The translations under genes and the position numbers were made by a program. DNA of 64,000 nt from the NCBI GenBank assembly GCA_949775045.1, contig OX459108.1, positions 1,484,623 to 1,548,622 of the forward strand. Direction: 5' to 3'. The notes below the pieces were generated by a model. The model was not told the origin of the DNA, did no database searches, and was given only the letters and a program-made list of their open reading frames with translations. The DNA is from Metridium senile. Its lineage: Eukaryota > Cnidaria > Anthozoa > Actiniaria > Metridiidae. Below, one piece after another: positions 1 through 9,062 of this stretch. How positions within the stretch are numbered: position 1 is the stretch's first letter; each line of letters begins with the position of its first letter.

Positions 1-410
1 CTTTAAGCTCCGTGCCATCCCTGTCGCTAGCAAGCCGACCACGCGGACCTCGACTACCCTGTGACGACGTACCAGACCCTATTCCTATCCTTATACCTCG
101 GCTATCTTGGGACGAGCTCGCCCCAGATCTCAACTGTTGAGACGTTATCGATCTTGATCTTTCTAACATTCGATTACTGCTGTCCGCGTCGATATCTATT
201 CGTTGTTTTTTCGGAACAGCGTCGATCTCGTCGTCTCTCGATTTCACTCGGCGAAGCATTCGGGTCTTCGGGAGTTTGTCGAGGTAGCGTTGGAGTTTAC
301 GATTGATGAGGTGGTAGACACACGATGCAGCGTTAGCCCTGATGAATTAATCATTAATAAATGTTATGATGGGGATGATGATGATGATGGTGATAATGGT
401 GGTAATGATG

Positions 411-442
<32 letters not shown>

Positions 443-2159
443 GATAATGATGATGATGGTGGTGATGGTGATGATGATGATAATGATGATGATAATGATG
501 ATGATAATGATGATGATAATGATGATAATGATTATAATGATGATGATGATAATGATGATTATAATGATGATGATAATGATGATTATAATGAAGATAAAAA
601 TTATGATAATAATATTAATGATGGTTAAAATAATGAAAATAATGAGAATAATAATCATAATAATAATAATATCTTACTTGTTACAAGTCACGCCTTCTAT
701 AATATCCTTAGCCTTGAACTGCATTCTATCCACCATGTGGTTCAGGATATCACTGTTTAGTTCATCTGGTCGTAGGTAGCATGGGAAATGAAGCTGTAGA
801 AGAGGAGTGTCCTCAAAGCCTTTATGCAGCCATGGGTGTTTAATGGCCTCTTCGATAGAGATACGTTCAGTAGGATCGAACGTTAGAAACCGAAGCATCA
901 GGTCTTTGCAACCTACAAGATAATAAGCAATTCTTAGTAAGGTATAAAAAATTATGCAGAGTGAGGAGGGTGTTATAGCAGATTTGGTATGACTATGAGA
1001 AGTTCACGGCACAAACGCACGTAAGAAACTCTAGAAGCGTCACGATCGCGGCAAGGCACGCACATAGTACTGAACCTTTTAGAGTCTTAAAAAATCTGCT
1101 CTACATGCCAAGAATAACATTCTTCGAGATCTGCATAATCATGTCATACTAGAGCCGAATTCATTAATTGTTTTATTATTAGTTTCAGATGCAAGGATGG
1201 CACAGTTGGTTAGTGCGCGGCGTTCTGTGCGAGAGGTCCCGAGTTCGATTCCCAGTGACCTCGCATCCTTGTTTTAACCTCTCTCTCTTTCCGTGTAGCT
1301 TTTAATACCCGTAAAACGGAGCACTGATGGAGAGAGGGAAGTAAAATGAGCGCACCGTCGGCTCTCTGGAAGATCAGCTTCGGCTGAAGGGACTTCTGAC
1401 GTAAAATACTAAAATACTCTTCTTTACTTTATTTACTTTCATTTAAAATATATCCAGAACATATGCAAATGAGGAAAAATGTACAAAAAGTAAAACTTTT
1501 TGGTCGCACTTCAACCATAATGGCTGTAAGAAAGGTATACACCTATTTCAAAAATCGTTGTAGCAAACAAAACCACAGTCCACAGTCTGAAGCAGGCAAA
1601 GGATATCGGTATTTCTTCTCTTGTTATCGATGTATTCATAGTATATGTTGGTTATACGTATTTATTTTATATGACCATAACAAGTTGTTGTAGTGGTAGA
1701 TATAAATACAAATATTTCTTTAAAAATGTGCAATGTAACATCCTTTGCAAGCTTTAGCTTTGGCTGCGACAAAGAATATTGAAATAGGTGTATACGTTAC
1801 CTGGTGATAGTCGATCAGGGACAGGGTTCATGTCTCCCTTAACCATCTTGTTGTAAAGAGTGATGATATTGAAAGGTTCCGCGGTGTAGGGAAGTTTACC
1901 AGTCAACATGGCATACATATTAACACCTCTGGGGATGAAACAGAATATACGATGATGATTATCATTATCATAATAACTATCATCATCATCCATATTACCA
2001 ATACGTAGCACCATCATCATCATTATCATCATCATCATCTTTACCATCACCACCTTCATCATCATCGTCATCATCATCATCACCATCATCTTTACCATCA
2101 CCACCATCATCATCATCATCGTTATCATCATCATCACCATCATCTTTACCATCACCACC

Positions 2160-2194
<35 letters not shown>

Positions 2195-5100
2195 TATCAT
2201 CATCATCATCATTATTATCATAATCCATATTACTTTGTAGAAGTAGAAGATTTACCAACACTATCATCTTAATCATAATCATCATAAATATCATCATCAT
2301 CATCATCGTCTTCATAATCATTATCATCTGCATCATCCACATTACCAACACCACCATCATCACCCATTATGATAATCTATTTCGTCATCATTTTCTCTGT
2401 GCAATCGTCGTTCACTGTTCACTCTGTCAGCCCTTATTTAAGTGGAACCCCGTTAATCTGGCCACCAAAGGGACAGCCCAAAGTGGCTGTATTAACAGGG
2501 TGGCCGTATTAAGCAGGTAAATTTTATAGAAAATGTATGGGCATGCATTTCGTCAGGACCTAAAAAACTGGCCCCAGTAACGGGGCGGCTGTATCAAGCG
2601 GGTGGCTGTAAGGCGGTGTTCCACTGTATTTCTAAATGTCACGTTAGATTGTGTGACGCTAAGACTTACATACTCCAGACATCGACCTTTGTCCCGTATG
2701 TAAGATGTCCCAGGATCTCAGGAGCTGCATACGCCGGGGACCCGCACTGTGTCTTACAATGGTCCCTGGATGAGGAGCGTTCTCCTGACATTGGTACGTT
2801 AACTGTATTGCTTAAACCGAAATCTGAAAATTTGAACCGATATATTAGAATAAATTAATGGGTGGATGAATGAATGGATGGATGAATGAATGGATGATTG
2901 AATGAACGGTATTGGATGAATTGATAAATAGATGGACAAATGGATGCAAGATTGAAGGAGCGAATACATTGAATATGATAAATAAACGAGTGGATGGATG
3001 AATGAATGAGTGGATGGATAGATGAATGAATTGATATATAAATAACACCTACCTATAATCTTGATATTGTAATTTTCATCTAAGAGCAGATTCTCAACCT
3101 TGAGATCCCTAAAAACAACAACACATAAATGTATCATATAGTCAATCTCAAGAAATAAGTTTGTTCGTCTGTTTGTTTATTGTTTTGCTTGTCTGTCTGT
3201 CTGTCTGTGTTTGTTTGTCTGTCTCTCTGTTTGTTTGTTGCCTGTCTGTCAGTTTGTTTGTTTGTCTGTCTGTTTGTTTGTCTGTGTTTGTCAGTCTGTT
3301 TGTCTATCTGTTTATCTGTTTGTTTGTCTGTCTCTCTGTTTGTTGTCTGTTTGTCAGTTTGTTTGTTGTCTGTCTGTCTGTCTGTTTGTTTGTCTGTTTA
3401 CCTGTGTATAATGCCGCCCTGGTGTAGATAATGTACTGCTGATATTGTCTGTCGAATAAACTTGCGCACTTCAATCTCTCCAAGCTTCTTACGATAACAG
3501 ATATAGTCCATAAGATCACCACCGCCAGCTATTTCAAACACTAGATAATACCTAAAAACACCAACAATAGACCTTCAAACACTAGATAATACCTAGAAAC
3601 ACCAACAATAGACCTTCAAACACTAGATAATACCTAGAAACACCAACAATAGACCTTCAAACACTAGATAATATCTAGAAACACCAACAATAGACCTTCA
3701 AACACTAGATAATACCAGAGGAGGGTCCAGGCCCGCCCCAGAAACGCTTGCGCACCTAGTTTTAACAAGATGGAGACTGACTACAGAGATTTTCAACTAC
3801 CTTGAGATTTGTTGATATTATGCAGTCTTGGTTGACTCTAACGGTAAGGAAATCATGTATATTATTTTGTAAAGGTTTTTCTCTATTATCTAATTGTTTT
3901 TAACTAAATCTGACTCATATTTGTTGTAAAATATCACGTTTGTTGTCGCTCACTTCGAAAAGCCGTGTTAGCTGATTTTCATAATTGTTGTTCAAAAGAA
4001 GTAGTTATATTTAGGGATTGAAAAGGGTATTTTAAATATAACTTACATTTCTGAAAAGCTGAATGTCTGAACTTTATAAAAGACAAAAAGTACTCCAAAG
4101 TACTCCAGTATTTTACGATAAACGAAGCATTTCAAAAATGACAATTTATGGCGCCAAGAGGTGTGAGTATTAAACAGCTAAGCCTATGCATTACTTGGAC
4201 TGTGTTTTGAGTTTGTTTCTTCGGCCTGAAAATTGTTCCACATTATCATTGAGATATAATATTAAACATATAAACTGTTTTGAATTTTAGAATGGAGGCC
4301 GGTGATTTAGGGCTGAGACGCTCTTCAAACAAGTCAAACAAACTCCCAAAGAAGAGAGAGAAGAGCGATGCGGATCGAGGTGTATAAGGTCATATTTGCC
4401 ATGTCAAGTTAATTGTATAAAACATTGTATAAAAAAAAGTGTAGAAATACAATTGAAAATGTAAGATATAGTGCTTTAATTTACTTGAATAGTTTTTCAA
4501 TAAAATAGTGTGATTTAAACTTGTTGTAATGCAGTTGTTTACTATGAATGTTTTACACGAGTAGAGTTGTTTTGATAAATATTAGTAATGTTATGAGAAA
4601 TGTTAGCGCCGGCCGATTTAGCGAGCCGATTGAATAAGTAACAACCGCGTATAAAACAGTTTTCACTTTGAATCTCAACTTTTTGAACCCAAATGAATCA
4701 ATAGTGATAATTTATAGGTTTATTGAGAAAATTCAAGCAATAAATACGATTATAATGAGTCGAGTTTTGTCGATAAACATCAGTGATAATCGGTGGTCAA
4801 CATACAACTGCCGTCGTAATTTTTCATCGATTTGCCGTGAAACTTATTATATTATTTAACATATTATTTTCAGCTTTATAATTTGGTAGTTTACGTTACT
4901 CGTGACATGTATCAAATCGGCCATGAATAGATCAAAACAAGTAATAATTGTGTCTTGTCCACGACATCTACCGAAGCGAACGAACACGATACTTTCTCCT
5001 TCTTTCACTGCATGATTTAACCGGACAAAACTCAAACTACCGTGTGTATTACGACTATAGTCATCGGAAAATCTTCCATGGAAATACAACTAATGTAAAA

Positions 5101-8100
5101 TAAAGAAATGTCTTAGGAGAAGTTGAAATAGCGCGAATGGTTCGAAACGATGCTGTTGCTCTTATCAGTTTGAAAGCCAAGATTAGAGTGATGAGGTCAT
5201 GTTTCAAACGATAATATAGATCGAAGCGCAATGCATTGTGGGGCGGGCCTGGACCCTCCTCTGAGATAATACCTAAAAAACACCAATAATAGACCTTCAA
5301 ACACTAGATTATACCTAAAAACACCAACAATAGAACTTCAAACACTAGATAATACCTAAAAAACACCAATAATAGACCTTCAAACACTAGATTATACCTA
5401 AAAACACCAACAATAGACCTTTAAACACTAGATAATATCTAGAAACACCAACAATAGACCTTCAAACACTTGATAATACCTAGAAAACACCAATAATTAC
5501 ACCACTACCCCCTGACGGGAAGGTGAGTGTTAATAATTATGGTGGTCAGTCAGTGGTGGTGATGGCGACGATGATAGTGATTACTGTCATCATCACACAT
5601 ACCATCATCATCACTACCTGACCATGACTACCACCACCACCAACATCACCATCATATATCATGATAATATTATTTTCCACTGAAAATCCACATGCATTAT
5701 GGATATTCTTCTGCTGGCACTCACACTCATACACTCATCATCATCACCATCATCATCATCAACAACACAATCATCATCATCGCCATCATCATCAACAATA
5801 CCATCATCATCACCATCAACACCATAATCATCACTATCATCATCATCATCATCATTAACACCATAATCATCACTATCATCATCATCATCATCATTAACAC
5901 CATCATCATCACTATCATCATCATCACCATCATCACAATCATCATCATCACCATCATTACCATCATCATCATCACCATCATCATCACCATCATCACAATC
6001 ATCATCATCACCATCATCGCCATCATCATCGCCATCATTATCATCATCAACAATACCATCATCATCACTATCATCATCATCATCATCATTACCATCATCA
6101 TCACCACCACCACCATCATCCATATCCACTATTCTACAGCATAAAGGAGAGAACAGAGGAAGCCTACCAACCTATTTTCAGTCTCTACTACTTCTAGTAA
6201 GTGTATAACATTAGGATGTCGAACCATCTGAAGGATCTTGGCTTCTCGTCTCATGTTCTTAGACACGTATCGATCCTCCATGGCCTGTTTCTTGTCAATG
6301 ATCTTAACCGCCACCTGGGTGAACGACAAAGACAATCTCAATATTCATTCATTCATCTATCTATCCATTCATCCATCCATCCATTCGTTCATTCATTCAT
6401 CTATCCATTCATTCCTTTTTATCAGTACTCCGACGAAGGTCATTCTATTACCTATCGTTTATATCAAACACCGACGCAGCCTATACTAGTTTACTCGCTA
6501 GTTTCTATTTTTTACGGTATTACAAATTTCATTCTATTACCTATCGTTTATATCAAACACCGACGCAGCCTATACTAGTTTACTCGCTAGTTTCATTATC
6601 TGTTTATTCATTCATCCATTTTTCTATTCTTCCTTCGGTCATCAATCTAGTCCATCTATCCATTCATTCGGCCATCGGCATTCATTTATCTGAGTGTGTG
6701 TAATCTTGAGAAAGACAGTTGGTGTTGGTCAGGTTCTTGTGTCTGACGCGCGTTTGAATGACTTGAACCCAGGTGCAAGTGATGTTGGAGCGATAGCTAG
6801 CGGTTAAACTAGTGTGGACTGCGTCGATGTTTCTATAGAAGGAATTGGCGTAAAAATGTACGATAACAAGCGGTTAAACTAGTGTGGACTGCGTCGGCTA
6901 AGGAATTAATTGAAGTAAAAATGTACGATAACTAACGGTTAAACTAGTGTGGCCTGCGTCAGTGTTTCTAAGGCCTAATTCAAACGTCGCATCTCTCATA
7001 TGCCAAATCCAATGCAAATTGAATTCAGACAACAGCCCGAGGTTTTGCTCATTTGCATTGCATTCGGCACATGTGAGATGCGACGTTTGAACTAGGCCTT
7101 AGAAACATCAACGCAGTCCACACTAGTTTAACCGCTAGTTATCGTACATTTTTACTCCAATTGTTTCCTCAGAAACATCAACGCAGTCCACACTAGTTTT
7201 ACTGCCAGTTATCGTATATTTTCCCGTAGTACCAAAATTGTAAAACTGTACGATGAATAGCGTTTCAACTAGTGTGGAAAGCGCCCTGACGAAAATATTC
7301 AGAGTCGAGTAAAATAGTAACTTCTGCACCGTAAAAACAGTTTTTCATGCTGATATTTCGGGAGCTAATCCATTGTCAAAATATTGTTGACATTTCGGGA
7401 GCAAGTTCTTCATCTTTCAAAAAAAAAATCACTAAGTAATCTCTAGTCCCCAAAACAATCCTTTTATAGGACAATAGTCTGGAATGTAGAGGCGATTTTT
7501 TAATGAAAGGCATCCGATGAATGTATTATTTGCGTCATGGGATGTCTTTTTTTTACTTCATAATCTGTTTGCAAATGCTTTTCGCAAGCAGACGTAAATA
7601 TTACAAAAGCATTCCTTTGAAATGACATATATACTCTAGGCTCTTGACCCGTTGGTGTATCTAAACACACTTTTAGAGTAGTAATTCTTATAGTTTTTGA
7701 ATTAATAAATCGTGTTAAAAGCTGCAAGTATTACTAGGTCTAACAGAAATGTGATTAATGGGGACGACAAAACGATTATTGGGCTTTTGTGAGGGGTGAC
7801 TTAATGGCCTTGCGAATTGAATTAAATGACTTCAACATCGGATTTACAGTATTGAATACATACAAAAGCTGTTTAAGGATTGAAATCTCAGGGGAACATT
7901 TAAGTTATAAAGCAAGAAAGGCCAACTGACAACACATCGTACGAGAAACACGTGAATATAAGTATTAAATCTCGCTATATAAACAAACAAACTCAACTGA
8001 CCGCCATAGCTTTTAAAACATGTTTCGCGGCATTTCTGCCCTCGATAAAAGCTTAAAATAGCAACAATAAACATTAAAAGTAATGCTTTTAGAGATTAGA

Positions 8101-8564
8101 ATAGTAATACTTAGGTTTTCCTTTATTAGGATGTAAAATATAAAGTTTATAAGAAGATTGTATCAAGTTTGCTTTAATATATTCATATTTTACGGTTTGG
8201 CAATCAATGTTGTGTATGTTTGATTTCATTTATTGTGGTAAATCAACTCCAGTGAATTTTTAAATTGAATTAGTTCTTACATCAGTATTTAATCTGTAGT
8301 ATTGTATTTGATGTTAGATAAGCACGTATTTCATACCTTTTCGCCAGTAAGAACGTGGAAACCTTGCTTTACTTTGGCGAATGAGCCTTCTCCGATAGTT
8401 TTCCCGAGAAGATAGTTGCCAACACGCTTGCATTTTAGGAATTTACGAAGTTCATCCCTTGAAACATGAACAACGCTGGGAGGTAGGCTATCATTAGTTG
8501 GTGAAGAAGACGAAGACGGAGGGCCATCATCCAACGACATTACACTAGCCGGTTCTGTTTTCAT
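1..8564 (-). CDS. HUNK: HUNK-type AMPK-related Ser/Thr protein kinase, 3' end beyond window
   Basis: Protein kinase that would phosphorylate Ser/Thr on cytosolic targets. Exons in coding order: 8337-8564, 6172-6314, 3402-3551, 3053-3108, 2670-2823, 1801-1928, 678-912, 1-338 (runs off the edge); 477 residues are visible. All joins are GT-AG and in frame. The start is the ATG at 8562-8564. Kinase landmarks are complete: Gly loop IGEGSFAKV (~57-65), VAVK lysine ~80, HRDLKVEN ~173-180, DFG 193-195, T-loop Thr ~217 in CKTQCGSP (an LKB1-type site by family knowledge), APE 226-228, HPWL ~312-315. Assignment to HUNK rests on KRVGNYLLGKTIGEGS, FHVLTGEK and GVNMYAMLTGKLPYTAEPF, which match vertebrate HUNK as I remember it. 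After the kinase domain comes a UBA-like stretch ending in YHLINRKLQRYL, then a basic, Ser-rich tail. Introns are packed with repeats. A MARK/SIK relative is the alternative but fits less well. Confidence 0.92.
339..677. repeat. (GAT)n microsatellite filling HUNK intron 7
   Basis: Imperfect ATG/GAT triplets with GGT and AAT interruptions run from about 366 to 660. They occupy nearly the whole 339-bp intron between HUNK exons 7 and 8. Long frames through it are artefacts of the three-base period. Confidence 0.95.
1191..1440 (+). mobile_element. tRNA-derived SINE in HUNK intron 6
   Basis: The head at 1191-1271 looks like a tRNA. It has an A box TGGCACAGTTGG (1198-1209), a B box GAGTTCGATTCC (1241-1252) and acceptor-like pairing AAGGATG/CATCCTT. 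An unrelated body follows (CTCTCTGGAAGATCAGC... about 1357-1400), then a T/A-rich tail. A tRNA head joined to a body marks a pol III SINE, inserted antisense to the kinase. Exact ends were not resolved. Confidence 0.65.
1538..1792. mobile_element. MITE with TACACCTATTTCAA ends next to HUNK exon 6 donor
   Basis: Inverted ends TATACACCTATTTCAA (1536-1551) and TTGAAATAGGTGTATA (1779-1794) flank a 255-bp non-coding core, with TA on both sides as a likely target duplication. The right end lies 6-8 nt inside the intron from the donor of HUNK exon 6 (GT at 1799-1800). The same end motif recurs near 21075, 27170, 48345, 50800-51030 and 52230-52650. Confidence 0.7.
1965..2375. repeat. (ATC)n microsatellite in HUNK intron 5
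   Basis: Imperfect ATC/ACC triplets beside HUNK exon 6, with an internal higher-order period (CACCATCATCTTTACC blocks repeated around 2040-2160). Confidence 0.95.
2441..2626. mobile_element. Tigger/pogo-like MITE in HUNK intron 5
   Basis: The left end AGTGGAACCCCGTTAATC and the right end GGCGGTGTTCCACT are imperfect inverted repeats, with TA immediately outside each (2439-2440 and 2627-2628). Ends beginning AGTGGAACCNCG plus a TA target are typical of Tigger-type mariner elements (family knowledge). At 186 bp it has no transposase. It ends 44 bp from HUNK exon 5. Confidence 0.7.
2857..3037. repeat. (GGAT/GAAT)n repeat in HUNK intron 4
   Basis: Tetranucleotide-based repeat of ATGGATGA/ATGAATGA blocks filling most of the 229-bp intron between HUNK exons 4 and 5. 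Similar arrays lie at 6340-6420 and 29230-29370. Confidence 0.9.
3155..3401. repeat. (TGTC/TGTT)n repeat abutting HUNK exon 3 donor
   Basis: Tetranucleotide TGTC/TGTT array that fills most of HUNK intron 3. It runs into the exon 3 donor: on the coding strand the donor reads GTAAACAGACAAACAAAC, so the splice site is part of the repeat. Related arrays are at 23655-23925 and, in the opposite sense, 33590-33970. Confidence 0.93.
3531..3716 (-). repeat. 41-bp tandem array carrying the HUNK exon 3 acceptor, part 1
   Basis: The first ~18 nt of exon 3 plus its acceptor AG and 21 nt of intron are repeated outward at a 41-bp period. Acceptor-equivalent positions are 3551 (native), 3592, 3633, 3674 (one base changed) and 3715. 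The array continues at 5263-5494 on the far side of an inserted element. Confidence 0.93.
3717..5262. mobile_element. 1.5-kb element with perfect 24-bp terminal inverted repeats
   Basis: Positions 3717-3740 and 5239-5262 are perfect 24-bp inverted copies (outer bases AGAGGAGGGTCCAGG). Weaker pairing continues inward over a shared TTGCGC. The element splits the 41-bp array. Flanks read GATAATACC on the left and, two bases out, GATAATACC on the right, which suggests a ~9-bp target duplication, but the tandem array makes this ambiguous. No transposase is recognisable. A ~9-bp duplication would suit a Mutator-like superfamily, as inference only. Confidence 0.75.
4292..4379 (+). other. Exon-like segment inside the 1.5-kb element
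   Basis: An acceptor-like TTTTAG is followed one base later by an ATG and 29 open codons (MEAGDLGLRRSSNKS..., then a KR-rich stretch ending DADR), closed by a GTGTAT donor-like site. It could be a captured host first exon or the relic of the element's own gene. I do not recognise the peptide. Confidence 0.35.
5263..5494 (-). repeat. 41-bp tandem array carrying the HUNK exon 3 acceptor, part 2
   Basis: Continuation of the array at 3531-3716. Acceptor-equivalent positions are 5272, 5314, 5355, 5397, 5438 and 5479, giving about eleven copies in total with the native exon. Units differ by one or two bases (ACCTAAAAA versus ACCTAGAAA). Confidence 0.9.
5721..6125. repeat. (ATC)n microsatellite next to HUNK exon 2
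   Basis: Imperfect ATC triplets ending about 45 bp from the donor of HUNK exon 2, with longer internal blocks such as AACACCATAATCATCAC repeated at 5818-5900. Confidence 0.95.
6340..6600. repeat. ATTC/ATCC repeat and two ~65-bp direct repeats, HUNK intron 1
   Basis: An ATTC/ATCC array (6340-6420) is followed by two near-identical copies (6439-6503 and 6530-6594) of a unit starting CATTCTATTACCTATCG and ending TACTCGCTAGTTTC. A reverse-orientation copy sits at 62920-62990 in CEP85 intron 10. TACTCCGACGAAGG at 6426-6440 resembles the motif at 16231. Confidence 0.8.
6780..7265. repeat. Fold-back made of inverted 70-bp satellite units, HUNK intron 1
   Basis: Units of AGCGGTTAAACTAGTGTGG type run forward at 6790-6965 and inverted at 7105-7265. 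They surround a core palindrome (about 6969-7107, arms AAGGCCTAATTCAAACGTCG / CGACGTTTGAACTAGGCCTT). The whole is a fold-back with its centre near 7037. The same unit forms the large array at 10270-11157. Confidence 0.8.
7330..8330. other. Unique-looking AT-rich part of HUNK intron 1
   Basis: I see no coding exon, RNA gene or clear repeat in this 1-kb stretch between the fold-back and HUNK exon 1. Confidence 0.5.
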
Positions 8565-9062
8565 TTTCTACACCAAACAATCTTGAAATAACGCTTTGAA
8601 TGTAATTCTAACATCCTAAACATGACGGTTTCCTTGCTGAGTTGACCATCGTGAGCCACAGAGTAACTGAAAACCTTGTAAGTTGAGCCGGCAAAAGTTC
8701 AAACAAAATGACAGCTATTTGACGTGTTATGAATATCATTTGGCAACGGAATAAAAATTAATTAAATAGTTCCATTTAATAATTAGCTAGGGATTATTCC
8801 GTTAGTCATTTTATGTTTTCATATGTTTGAACCTAAACTACTTCGCTTGGACTACGTGATCAACCATGGCACAGCTATGGCCTCACTCTTTCATCGAGAT
8901 ATATTCCAACGAGAGTTTTTCACGAACAAGGCGGATCGTGAGCCGGCCAGGTTCAAATCAGTGTTACTTAAAGTATCGAATTACAGTATATATATAAATA
9001 TTCCATGTGAGGGGAGCTGGTCAAACTGAGTATGCGACATTACACGCAACAGAACCGCTACT
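8565..9062. promoter_or_regulatory. Shared upstream region of the divergent HUNK and GGT-like genes
   Basis: The start codons face away from each other across 498 bp, so the promoters must lie here or in unseen upstream exons. A TATA-like TATATATAAATA (about 8988-8999) sits ~65 bp before the GGT-like ATG in the right sense. A 68-codon open frame at 8823-9029 on the plus strand ends before that ATG and could be an upstream ORF; it has no recognisable homology. Confidence 0.55.

Noticed and set aside
1191..1271. Functional tRNA gene
   Set aside because: A and B boxes are present, but the anticodon and T arms do not fold normally and a non-tRNA body follows, so it is a SINE head.
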